Positions 25,394 to 36,344 of a stretch of DNA of 64,000 nt are shown piece by piece. Within the stretch, counting starts at the first letter, position 1. The number at the start of each line of letters is the position of its first letter. The position numbers and the translations under genes were made by a program. The DNA is from Isoetes taiwanensis (lineage: Eukaryota; Streptophyta; Lycopodiopsida; Isoetales; Isoetaceae): the NCBI GenBank assembly GCA_021234155.1, contig JAJEKV010000077.1, positions 206,424-270,423 on the forward strand, written 5' to 3'. The notes below the pieces were generated by a model. It saw only the letters and a program-made list of their open reading frames with translations. It was not told where the DNA came from and made no database searches.

Positions 25394-27901
25394 TTATCCA
25401 TGAAAAGACCATCTCTTGGAATAATATCTGGAGTATGTGTTATTGTCAAATTCCTGGGAGGCACCTGATATTGCAGTACTAGAACCATTCCTACTTTTCG
25501 ATTCAGCTATGCATTCTTGATCTTCTACCTTTTGTAGTGGACATTTTCCAGACATCGTTGGCGGTAATTCTAATGTAGTTTCCACTAATAAAGGAGATGA
25601 TCTAGACAATAGCAGCTGGACCTGCAACAGTTAAAAGAGTGTATTATTATAATATTTATGAAATCAATAGCTAGAGATTGCACCCAATACATACATTAAT
25701 TACTCGATGAAGTTCAAACAACTGGGCAGAAAAAATTTGTTGATGTCTGCAAAACAGCATACCATAAAAACCACCTTAAAACTTAGCTGCACCAAGAAAA
25801 TAAGAATCCCGTAGAACAACCAAGTAGATGAAACCCAGACAAAAGCAGAATTTAATGGAAGCGCAATGTTTACACAAAATCCAGCAGAAAGTAATGTGGC
25901 TGAGAGATCATATTTATTAATAACATTATTTTTTTAACAAACTTTACACCCAGGCATGTGATATCCTTTTGTCAGCTAATGAGATCAACGAAGTTTATTA
26001 ATGGTTTTTCAGCTGAGACTTACTTTCTGCAACCTGTAGAAACAAGAATGAAGGAGTTCATACCTGATAAAAGATTTCCGTAACTTCCAGAACTCCTCTT
26101 GACCAAGCACGCTTGCAATACGCTTTGGCTTTATCATTTCAAATCCCAATGAATCCAACATTGATTCACTGGAATCATCATAACCTTCCTCATTCTGAGA
26201 TGATGTCCATGAATCATCCGTTTCGTCCTTAAGATCACCTGAACTGGTAGCGGTATTGCTAGAGCATCGCTGCAGATCATTTCTAGGAGATATTGGAGTT
26301 CCTTCTCTTTGTTGAGGAGAATTTCTCGAATGATCATGACTTCTAGTTTCTTCTCGCCCAGATGCATTACTCAAGGTACCACTATTTGTAAGAAATAACA
26401 ACCCACTCGGATAAAAATAATCATAGGGATTTAACCCAGGAGGCATTGTAGGAGGCATTGTAGAACAACCAGGAAGCAATCTTTCACCATAACACCCAAC
26501 CAAATTGGCCCCTTGCAATCTCAACAGATTTGACGCATTTTGCAATGCCATAAACTGCAGTAGAAGTAGCATCCTCTGCCTTTGCATTATCATTATTCCG
26601 CGGATAAGGGTTGGTAACTTGATGCTCCACTCTGCCATTCATATACATTACTCTGTTTATATGCATCACTCTGAAAACCATATGAATTTAATCTTTGTTT
26701 ATATGCCACATTATTCTGCCAAGTGTCACAACCTGCCCCTTCATCTGCATTAGATGTAGAAGCTTGTGGTGTCCCAGTTGACGCATTTTGCAATGCCATA
26801 AAATGTAGAGTAGCATCCTTTGAAATATCATTATTCATGGATAAGGGTTGAGCACTTGATGCTCTACTCTGCTGTTCATGTACATCACTCTGAGAACCAT
26901 GTGAGTTTAATCTGTGTTCATATGCCACATTATTCTGCCACATGTCACAACCTGCCCCTTCATTGCATTAGCTGTAGAAGCTTGTGGTGTCCCAGGTGAT
27001 ACCTTTTCTTCTCCCTTCAACTTTGGAGTGAACCTTTGGTGAAGTATAAGTAGGCACCACAAAATCGTCTTTGTGGTCAGAATTCCTCACTGGTGTTCTG
27101 ATTGTCTGGTTTCTTGAAGACACTGCAGGTCTGTGATTTTCCACTTGCAAAACCGAAGGAACAACCTGGGGTTCATCATCAATTTCTCTTGCAGCATTGC
27201 CACGAGAGATACTCTGTCAAAGGTCATTAAATCAGGTCAAGTAGCTAATACAGATCAAGAATAGACTTTATAACCTATAATTCTAAGACCTATAATTCTA
27301 ATCCAACGCCACTATAATAAGTAGATAATATAACTATGCCAGTCTGAAGTAGATTATGCTTATGGCCGGGTTATAAGATGGGTGGCCCCAGTTACAAGAT
27401 TTTTGCTGCAATCCCTATTGTGATCAGTTAGAAAACTTTCTATAGCTTTTACTAATGTCTATCTTGAATAATTAGCGAAGACCCACTGATCTTCAACTGA
27501 AATTAAATTAGTCTTCCCGAAATTTTCTGGCATCAAGTATTTTGTCAACAACTCCTAACATTATCAAAAAAGCATTTTTAAGACACAAATCAGAAATCCA
27601 GAAAAGCTGGTGACAGCTCCAAACCCGTGATTTATAATTCCAGAGTAAAAAAGGACAAATAGTGAGGACTATGCCAGAAAAGCACAAATTTGAACAAAAA
27701 ATTCTGCCGGAAAGGAACCTGGGGAGCCGGAGCTTCAAGGCTGGTTGGGGAAGACGGCTGTGGGGGCGGATCGCCGGAGCTTGGCAAGGCAGACGTGGAA
27801 GGACTCTGCTGTCCATGTTGAATCTGCAATATATGATCCCGCCGGCTCGAACCGTCGAGATCTTGGCCGCAGCTGTCCATCATATTATCAGCATTATCCA
27901 T
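25394..27901 (-). CDS. ELF3: ELF3-like (EARLY FLOWERING 3) circadian regulator, four exons
   Basis: ELF3 is the scaffold of the evening complex (with ELF4 and LUX), which represses growth and flowering genes in the nucleus. Exons on the minus strand: 27,901-27,719; 27,213-26,064; 25,746-25,695 (52 bp); 25,621-25,394. All junctions are GT..AG and the phases agree. Family marks: KDDFVVPTY in exon 2, then SMLDSLGFEMIKPKRIASVL followed by GQEEFWKLRKSFIR. Exon 3 gives HQQIFSAQLFELHRVIN and exon 4 VQLLLSRSSPLLVE, matching the core block around FAVQVFELHRLIKVQ. The start at 27,901 is the first Met of exon 1. It lacks the usual KRGKDEEK..PLFPRLHVND start, and the C-terminus is short. Exon 2 shows about four frame changes (near 27,005, 26,966, 26,620 and 26,555), some at CAG-like sites, so I suspect sequence error. 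The identification is firm. Whether it is intact is not. Confidence 0.8.
26540..26980 (-). repeat. Intragenic tandem duplication in ELF3-like exon 2
   Basis: Two units of about 210 bp encode related segments. Each has WQNNVAY, then RLNS.GFQSD or RLNSHGSQSD, then QPLS, then a MALQNAS stretch. The first unit is near 26,980-26,765 and the second near 26,760-26,540. The duplicated segment is serine/glutamine/asparagine-rich and lies between the DDFVVPT block and the C-terminal core block. Confidence 0.8.
27719..27901 (-). CDS. ELF3-like exon 1 (start region)
   Basis: Sixty-one codons from ATG at 27,901 to a CAG|GT donor at 27,719, rich in Ser, Pro and Gln. It joins in phase 0 to exon 2 at 27,213, which begins SISRGNAAREIDDEPQ. 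The link rests on splice signals and phase, not on homology, because this start does not look like known ELF3 N-termini. Confidence 0.5.
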
Positions 27902-28109
27902 TTTCCCCTTAACCCGCCTGAAATGTATTTGGATGGTTTTTAGTTGAAATGTTTTTTGGGCGTCACCCCTTTTTTTTTTATTAGGGTTCCCATAATATTA
28001 TTATACCTTAACCGGCAGGCGTTTGGATCCAAGCATTCACGGCCATTGATTCATGCCCCAGATAGGGCATAACAGGGCAATCAAAACTTAGGGAGCACAG
28101 CAGTACTGC

Positions 28110-28240
28110 ATTGGGCGGGGCAAGCATTACGGGAATCCCCGAACCTATGATAATCGATACGGGCCCCCAGAACCTCGATAATCGGTATGCGGCCTCCCAA
28201 ACCTCGATAACCCATCAGCAGCCGAACCTCGATAATCCAA
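28110..28240. repeat. Short tandem repeats with AACCTCGATAA core
   Basis: AACCTCGATAA or AACCTATGATAA recurs four times between 28,141 and 28,232 at spacings of about 25-35 bp. It lies upstream of the ELF3-like start. Confidence 0.7.
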
Positions 28241-28263
28241 ATAATGGATGAAATTTGACTTAG

Positions 28264-28381
28264 GGTTAAAGGGATAAGCACCCACCTTGCCCATTACCTC
28301 GAAAAAGCCGGCTGCCCCTCCGGGCTCGCCCGATTTATGCGAGGTAATGGGTCTCGGGTGTTTATCCCCTTTCTTAACCCA
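28264..28381. repeat. Foldback of about 40-bp arms
   Basis: The left arm (GGGTTAAAGGGATAAGCACC and onward to CATTACCTCG) and the right arm (CGAGGTAATGGG to CTTTCTTAACCC) are reverse complements with a few mismatches, around a GC-rich loop. A third related segment lies at 28,640-28,670. It is a MITE-like or regulatory hairpin in the region upstream of the ELF3-like gene. Confidence 0.7.
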
Positions 28382-31300
28382 GCCTTTTGTCCCGGTTGAT
28401 CATGGCGTCTGGGTGAACGAGGAATGGGGAACGAGTCCTCCTGGATTGAGTGAGAAACAAGCATGCCTTGGATTCATCTTCGAGAAACAAGTAGCTCTGC
28501 CTTGGTTTTAGCTTGGTCGTGATAAAACCGGCTGGGGATGATAAACCGGTTTCGGGATAAGCCGGGCTAGGGATGATAAACCGGGCTAGATGCGGTATGG
28601 TGCGAGACTTGGTGTTCTTGATCGGCGGCCTATGGCGGTTAAAGGGTTAACCACCCACCTTGCATTTGATACCGACTGTAAATGGGCCGCCCCTCCTGAG
28701 CCATTTTCGGCCGTGAATATTTTCTCAGCAGTAGGTTAACGCCATTAGATCATTAAGAAAAGGCAAATCTTACACAATCTTATCTCCATGTTCATCTTAT
28801 CCAACTTATGTCATTGTATAAAGTAGAAAATTCAATTGCTTGATAACAAACAGCTTTAGTTTCAACATCCTTCAAGGAATTTGCAACATGGACAAGAGAA
28901 GGAGTGGGAACAAACAATTGAAGGGTCTTGCGTTTCTATATCCATAAGGATGGAGCTCAAAACACTTTTGTCGTGATGAATTTAATTTAACTTTACAAGG
29001 TTATTCACTATCCAAGATGTACAATAGGCTGCTAGTAGTTTGCAAGCTTAAAAAAGAATCAATATAAAAGCATTACCAGTGCACATTTTTTGTGCCCCGT
29101 ACAAATTGTTCTGTACAAATAGAATATAAGTACCAACTCTAGTCTAGTCCTGCTCTAAAAACGAAAAGACAAACAATCTCTCAATATATCATATCATTAG
29201 CCAACACCCTCAGTGTCCTTGTCGATTAAATTCAATGTTTACATCTAAGGGAAATCTAACTGGTCTATAGGATGTAGCTACTAATGTTAGATCCAACCAC
29301 TTCACAATGTTCATTATTTAAAGTCGTACTCTAGACATTTACGTAATGACAAGGATCACACTCGAAAGCCTCACATGCGCAATCTCATTAAAGAAGTTAC
29401 ATAGGTAAAAAATGAAACTAAAAGAAATGCAGAGAAGGAGAATTTAGCATCCACCAGAAGACCAACTAGTCTATGAGAGCACCAACTTCCCGATGGTCCT
29501 AACCCCATTCTCCTAAACCCCATTCACCTAGAGATAAGCACAGGTCTTATTTGATATAACCGTGATTGGTCTACTTGGTTTTCATCTGTAGCTTGATGGT
29601 ATGGAGAAGACTTCATGCCACATACATAATAGAACCAAATATGTAAAGGGGGTAATGGCCTTGGTTCGGGAAATTCCTTGGAACCCTTGTAACCTATCGT
29701 GTGGATATGAATATTCACACTACGTCCAGTACAACGGGAAAATTTCCTGCTAAAAATAGCAACTTCCAGTAGGATTGAAGTGGGATATGTAAATGGTAGG
29801 GTGGCTGGATCCAGAAGGAAAGTTTGCACAAATGCTGAAAGCGGTTTTTTTCTACATTAGAATGTTTGTTTGTACTAATCAAGATGTTTAGTGAGCAGTC
29901 ATAGTCATGGTAGTGATATTTGTGAAATCAAGGTGGCAAATTATTTTCTGGATTATAGTGTAAATACATGTATTTAATATTTGTTGAACGACTAAGTTGT
30001 ATTACGTGATGTCATTATTAGGGAGGGCTCATTGTTGTCTCGAGAGGAGGTTTTTGCCAGGTTCCACGAGGAAATCGATCAAAAATTGTGGATGCTCCCT
30101 TGAAGTACTCATACACACGGGATCATGTCGACGAACATAAACTCACCATAAAGATGGGTGTACTGAATAATAACTACCAAAGAAAATCGAAAGTTGCACA
30201 TATGGGCGTTAAAGGTCGAGCAAAAACACATCCCAGAACATTAGCCCGGCAACGTCGGGCACCCGTTTACTAGTTATGGTTAATAAATTTCCCCAACAAA
30301 GGTAATGGCCATAGCAAGCGCATTGGTATTGTTGTGGTATTGTTGTGAGTTATTATGCTTAGAATGTGCCATGCATATACTATGTTATTATTTAAGTCAA
30401 TACGTCTCGATGTTAGGGTGGAACCCAGGGTTTGTTGGAACATAAACGGCAAGTTCGAGCATATGTCCGCGTCAAATACAAATCCTTTTCGAACTTTTCA
30501 TATTTGTTGACAATCCTTACGTTCCAAACTTTCTATGTCGTTCCCTGTCTTACTATCTCCAAAACTTTGCCATGGTTTTGAAGAATCTAACCTGCATGTG
30601 TTGCCACAAATCATGCCTGCAAAGCATAGAATATGAAATGCAAAACTACAAAATCCCAGTACTACAAAACAACTCTTTACACTTCAACTGTACTGTTTCA
30701 AATCAGGTTTAAAAATATCATTATAGTGTCTAGTTTAATATACTACCAATTCTATAGCCGCCTCTGCGCTGAATTCGGGGAAAATGTAAAGAGACTTAGA
30801 TTATCTATACATGCTTATGTATAATCAGTACTACTTGCATCACAATCTTCACAATCTTCACATGAGCCGGAATGTTAATAAGACTTATGTTCCTTCACGT
30901 TTAATAACATGAGTTGTACATGCTACAAAAATTATGTCTCTTCACGTAATATTCACCAAACTTTCAGATTAAAAAAGATTGGAACTTCAGTAACGTGAAA
31001 GGCCATGTTCTCATTCCACATTAGGAAACTTATGCCACGTATAATAAGAATCTTCAAAAGCTAACAAAAGAAGACTTGGCTTCCTTGGGCAATAAGCAAG
31101 TTACCAAGATTTTGTTTATTCAAAATGGCACATGTTACATCATAAATGTGACCATTAATTTTTATTAAATAGCAGCTTTTTGTTGACGCGTGGACATAAA
31201 TGTCCTCCCTAGGACTCTTCAAGCTTAAGACCAACAACTTGCCTCACTTGCTTCTATAGCCTGGCAAATTGCCTTCAACCTAATATACAATTCCTATAGT

Positions 31301-31470
31301 GTTGACAAAATGAGACAAACCATGTTACATACAAAGTTATAGTAAACGCCAAGTTAATGTCCGGCCTAGTGTAGGGTAGCAAATCGTATTGAGTTGCTTA
31401 GTTTATTGCAGTATGAGTCATTGGCTTGAATTTTAGCTCAAGAGCTCCTATAAGATCATCATCCTAAACA
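28382..31470. other. Intergenic between ELF3-like and PME genes
   Basis: AT-rich. Near 28,530-28,600 there are three short repeats of GATAAACCGG type. No coding region is supported. The 101-codon minus-strand frame at 29,524-29,829 and the 61-codon plus-strand frame at 30,088-30,273 have no recognisable family. Confidence 0.4.
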
Positions 31471-33237
31471 ATGATGTTTATCATTCCTGGTTTACCAGGA
31501 TCATGGCGACATGTATTCAGCAATGTACTTGAACGGATCATGCTTCTAGTGCTTGCCTTCATGATACTTTCAGATTTAGTTTGCAGCCATAAAGATGATG
31601 ATTCATATGTCTCAGAATGCCATGAAACCTTGCATCCAGAAGTATGCATTAAATCCCTTTCAAGTATAATCTGAAGAATGCTACCAAGAGGTCCTTGGCA
31701 TGCACCATATCCACATTGTCCCTTCAAAGTCTAGATCAGATGCATAAGGATGCAAAATCGAGTAGGAACTCAACATTTCATTGTTATGATCTATGCACAA
31801 CGGTGCTAAATGATGGAATTGATCGCCTTCGCACCATTCTCCCAGAGCTTCTAGACTTCAAAGAGAATCTTACACTTGGAAGAGTTTGTGATGTTCACAC
31901 ATGGATGAGTGGTACGCTTACTTATCATAGCACATGTTCAGATTGTCTTGATTCTCTTAATGTTTCTGAAACTAGCAGCTTCAAGAAACTCAAAAAGAGT
32001 AAAAAAGTTAAAGCAGGGCAGCTACTCAGCATTGCCCTTGCCTTTCTGACGCCACTTTATAATTCATCTAGCAATAGTAGCACATCTGATCACCCAATGT
32101 GGTCTCCTCCTCCACCAGAGAAAACTCCTCACAAGTCTTGCTTCCATTGCGCCAAATGTAGTGGTGGCAAAGGATGGTAGTGGACAATATTCCAGAATTG
32201 TAGATGCCATTAATGCAGCCCCTACATCAAGCAGGTCTAGGTACATCATATACATCAAGCGTGGCATCTACAGGGAGAACATTGAGATTCCCATGAGCAA
32301 AACCATGATTATGTTGATTGGAGATGGTATGGGGAAAACAGTAATAACTGGAAGCAAAAGCACATCAGATTCTGGCAATACTCTCTTGTCAACCTCCACA
32401 ATTGGTAATTCTACTTCTTTCCAACTTCATCCTGTTGATCTCGAACAGATTCTAAAAATTTGATTTTCCTCTTCTCCTTCTTCATTTTCTTTCAATAACA
32501 TCACATACTTAACATGCTTGTTCTAAATATTTATTTTTTGTCTATGGTGAAGCAATTTATGGAGATGGCTTCCTGGCAAGAGGTATTACATTTGAGAACA
32601 CAGCAGGTGCAGCAAAAGGACAAGCGGTTGCTGCATTAGTTTCTGCAGATAAGTCAGCATTCTACCAATGCACATTTGCAGGCTTCCAAGACACTCTTTT
32701 CAGCGTCTCATTTCGCCAGTTCTACAGAAGGTGTATTATAAAGGGCACGGTAGATTTTGTGTTTGGAAATTCTGCTGCTGTCTTCCAAAATACAACCCTG
32801 CTTGCTAGGGTTCCAGTATTAGGGCAACAAAATGTGTATACAGCTCAAGGTAGGACTGATCCAAACCAAAATACTGGGTTTTCATTCCAAAAATGCACGG
32901 TGGACGCAATTAAGCAAGTGCAAAAATATCCATCTATTTACAAAACATACCTGGGAAGGCCATGGAAGGCTTATTCGCGCACAGTATTCAGCTCAACGTT
33001 TGAATCTGCAGCACTTCAACCAACAGGATGGCTTCCTTGGGCAGCAATTTTGGCCTGAGTACTCTGTTCTATGGTGAATACAATTGCAGAGGGCCAGGTT
33101 TTAAGCCATCACAAAGGGTTTCATGGTCCACCCAAATCCAAAGCGCCTCTGTTGCCCAGCAATACAGTGTCGACAATTTTATCAATGCCCAGAATTGGCT
33201 GAAAGCAACAGGGTTCCCATACGATACATCCTTGTAA
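31471..33237 (+). CDS. Type I pectin methylesterase with PMEI pro-region (copy B)
   Basis: The enzyme removes methyl esters from cell-wall homogalacturonan. ATG at 31,471 sits in the good context AACAATG and opens a hydrophobic anchor (IMLLVLAFMILSDLVC). The PMEI-type pro-region follows (ECHETLHPEVCIKSL, YDLCTTVLNDGIDRL, CSDCLDS), then VVVAKDGSGQYSRIVDAINA at the start of the esterase. Exon 1 ends at 32,404. The intron 32,405-32,552 sits at the family's usual place, before YGDGFLARGITFENTAG. Exon 2 holds GQAVAALVSADKSAFYQC, GFQDTL, GTVDFVFGNSAAVFQNT, LGRPWKAYSRTV and a GWLPW..YGEYNC end, so the catalytic Gln, both Asp residues and Arg are present. Three single-base frame breaks (about 31,672, 32,155 and 33,040) interrupt it. 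The one at 33,040 looks like a G dropped from a G run. It is probably a real gene with residual errors. Copy A lies at 1-1,313. Confidence 0.85.
32405..32552 (+). other. PME intron
   Basis: GT..AG intron of 148 bp, phase 1, splitting the codon before the IYGDGF motif. It is the conserved intron position of many plant PME genes and is also present in copy A at 476-625. Confidence 0.8.
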
Positions 33238-33732
33238 GTTCATATTTGTAAATAACTTATTTGCAAAATCTCCAAGAAGTAGGTTCTCTTTTCATCATGA
33301 AAATTCATCAACAATATCATAATCGGGTCGACATTTTCTTCGGTGGTGTATTTCTGTGATGCCACATGGCATCAGCCAATATCACGGCATGACAATTGGG
33401 TCTACAAATTCTGGGTTACTGGTTCAACCGGTGATGCCATCAAGAATTTGCATTCATGAAACCGGTCAAGAAGCCTGCTTGAACACAAAATCCCCTGCAC
33501 AAGAACCCTGTTTCGGCACATAAATCTCCTGCACAAGAATCCCCTGTTTCAGCAGTACAGAAACCCCATATTTTTGCTCTTAATCGTTCAAAAATTCGCT
33601 ATTTCTGCACACAAAATCCCCTTGAATCCTCTGTTTCGGCAGTGCAGAAGCCCCATGTTTCGATCTAACAAAATTTAAGTTCTGAAATCTGGTTCCTGAT
33701 TGAAGAAAATGCCTCCCCGATTATGATATTGT

Positions 33733-33832
33733 AAGGGTAAGCGTTTTGGTCTGCAATTCCCTGTTTGCCGCCGGTCGCAGCATCCACCGGGCAAACAGGG
33801 AATTGCATCCCAAAAAAACTTACCCTTACTCT
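33733..33832. repeat. Inverted repeat with arms of about 40 bp
   Basis: The segment GCAATTCCCTGTTTGCC is repeated in inverse as GGCAAACAGGGAATTGC, and the flanks GTAAGGGTAAG and CTTACCCTTAC extend the stem. The loop is about 15 bases. It would form a stable hairpin and may be a minimal MITE. Confidence 0.8.
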
Positions 33833-34908
33833 AATAACGAGTCTGTTGTTTTTAAACTTCTGTTTAGTCCACTACCAATGCCTATGAAAATATTGTGGAC
33901 ATTTCAGGCAATTGGAATGCTTGATGGCTCAATCATCACTACAAGTGTACAACAAATTGTCTAGAGATATATAAATGGCATTATCTAAAACAAAAGTTAA
34001 TATGTACAAAAAGAGAGGATAAATATTCAATCCTCTCTAGACAAAGGGTAATTGTTAGCAAATCGATGATCATCGATGCACTACATTGTTCATTCCAAGA
34101 CATTTATATTGGAGCTACTAACAAAAAGTAGTCAAACTTAGTATGTAATGGCATATCTTACATGATATGAACCCTCGAGTTGTTACATGTGCATCTCTAG
34201 ACGATGTTTTTCCTCTCACAAGGATGTTGACTTCTCAAACTATAAGATTGTGCCAATATTGTGCTCTTGATGGCTAAATACATGACCATTGGATCATTAC
34301 GAAGGCATGCTGCAAGTGGGAAAGATTGACCCTAACTTATCCTCTATCACCCCAGAAGTAAAACCATGATCAACAATCATATTCAAAATGCTTGTATCCA
34401 ACCTATCACATTCCTATATACATCAATTTCCTCAAGATTTTCTTTCTTATCAAGTCTTGGCTATGCAAAACCTGTAGAATCAGGTTAACAGCTTGCTATC
34501 GTGGAAATTGAAAATCGGTCAGCGCGCCTATGATCTTCCACATAACATCAATTTCTCAGATTTCTTGGTCTTGACAAGATTGTGCTATGGCCAAATTGAA
34601 AAATATGATCTGCAATCCTATCCAAGATATTCGTATCCCACGTGTCACATTCACATAATTTAGAAGGCATCCCATGATGAGAGATTTGCATCAAGATGAT
34701 TTGCCTTGAATAAGCCGTAGTAAAAAGTATTATAGCTAATTCAAAGGACACCGCCAAAAAAACTACTTAATTGATTTCAAAGCTACTTCAACTAATATTT
34801 TCTTTAAGAAAATCATAAAATGGGTTGAATACATTTTGAAGGGAATAGAATAGAATAGAATAGAATAGAATAGATATTTTTACATCTACATTCAAGGGAG
34901 TTCAATAA

Positions 34909-35349
34909 GGGAAAAATACCAAAATACCCCTATATTTTGCAAAAATTATCAAAATGCCCTTCAAACAAAGGGCATTATAGATAATATGGTAATATAGCTT
35001 TTGTGGCTCATAAAATGCAAAAGTTATCTCACGATACTTGTAGATCATGATAAGACGTTTCCAACAAGATTGAAATCATCTAAATTGGAGTTGAAATTCA
35101 CAAGTTATGCCTTTTTGAGTTGTTTTTTAAAACCCATATTTAAAGCACTGTAACTTGAAGATTACAACTCCATTTTATATGATTCTACTGCCATTGAATA
35201 GATCTCACTGTCATCTATAAGTTTTGTGAGGCCACTTTCATGTTTGATCAATCACAAAGAAGTTGTTATCATTTTAGCGAAACACCCCATTTTTAGGGGT
35301 ATATTTTGGTAATTTTTGCAAAATATAGGGGCATTTTGGTAATTTTTCC
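34909..35349. mobile_element. MITE-like element with inverted termini (copy B)
   Basis: Left GGGAAAAATACCAAAATACC and right ...AAAATATAGGGGCATTTTGG then TAATTTTTCC are reverse complements over about 50-60 bp. The ends resemble those of the Mutator-like MITE at 24,045, which begins GGGAAAATTACC, so they may be related. A clean target duplication is not visible. Confidence 0.6.
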
Positions 35350-35476
35350 TTGCAGTAATGATGATACTAGAAAGTCAATAATAAACCAATTTGTCCAAAG
35401 AAGCTCATTATGACTGTTATTGACTCTATAATTTACGACACGCGTCCAGCACCTCAAGAATGTATAATGCTGAGTC

Positions 35477-35782
35477 ATGCACAAAAGGTGCTCTGAGAAG
35501 TTGTATGTTGAAGAAATTTTTCAAATTAATGATCAATGGTACCTTGCTGATGAGAGTGTTGCAGAAGGTATCTACTATCAGAAGGGCCCAAAATCAATTG
35601 TAGGATATGAGTTGTGCAGAAATGATCCAAAGTGTTTAGTGTTCTCCACACAGATCTATGCCATCAGGGTTCCATTAGAGCAAAAACATGCTAAGGACAA
35701 GGGAACCACCTTCAGATTAGATCCTGCTGAAGAGGCGAAAATACTTGATAACTTACCAGATGTCTTGTCTGATGACGAATAA
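35477..35782 (+). CDS. Unrecognised 101-residue ORF, present in both copies
   Basis: The intact frame starts at ATG 35,477, just after in-frame stops, and ends in an acidic tail (LPDVLSDDE). It includes GIYYQKGPKSIVGYELCRND and FSTQIYAIRVPLEQ segments. The composition is that of a genuine folded protein rather than a chance frame, and it looks like a last exon or small protein. I do not recognise the family. The copy at 3,444-3,739 is broken. The upstream MITE (34,909-35,349) ends about 130 bp before it. Confidence 0.5.
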   Translation: MHKRCSEKLYVEEIFQINDQWYLADESVAEGIYYQKGPKSIVGYELCRNDPKCLVFSTQIYAIRVPLEQKHAKDKGTTFRLDPAEEAKILDNLPDVLSDDE

Positions 35783-36082
35783 TTGTAATTCCATTCTTTC
35801 TAAGTATACCAACTTTTCTAAGTATATTTCTCTAGCTTCATTCTAAGTGTGGTGTCGACATGGTAGATGTGATGGCAGCATGGTGTATCATGTCATACAA
35901 ACTGCGTTGCCTTCTGTATAGCATGTGGTGCCAACATGGTGCATATGATGCCAATATGATACATGTGATAGCAACATGTGCAAACAGTCAATTCTAAGTG
36001 TATTTTCCTCCTTGCAATATAAGACCATTAGAACATGCCTAAGTTCCAAAAGGTAAGACCATTAGAATATGTCTTGGAATGT

Positions 36083-36160
36083 GAATTGGAATATGCCTTG
36101 GGATATGCCTTGGTTTTTTAGGAACTTGGAATATGCCTTGGGATATGCCTTGGTTTTTTG
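36083..36160. repeat. Tandem repeat of about 40 bp, two units (copy B)
   Basis: Two units of the TTGGAATATGCCTTGGGATA type, matching 4,045-4,125. Poly-T tracts follow at about 36,199-36,216 and 36,311-36,340; the second is over 25 T in copy B and about 16 in copy A. Confidence 0.8.
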
Positions 36161-36309
36161 AGCTTCAGGGTTGTAAGTTGTAAATTGACTTATTATAAGT
36201 TTTTTTTTTTTTTTTGTGGTCGTAAGGGCAATTTAAGTTGCAACAACTTGAAATTTAGTGAAAAAAAAAAACTTATATTAATTTTTAAATTGATTATAAA
36301 TTACTTTTT

Positions 36310-36340
<31 letters not shown>

Positions 36341-36344
36341 GGAA

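Larger units (their letters stand above)
33238..35476. other. Region downstream of PME copy B
   Basis: It contains imperfect repeats of a CTGCACAAGAATCCCCTGTT type (33,490-33,660), the hairpin at 33,733, a GAATA array at 34,848-34,874 and the MITE at 34,909. No gene is supported. The whole stretch is repeated, degraded, at about 1,314-3,440. Confidence 0.6.
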
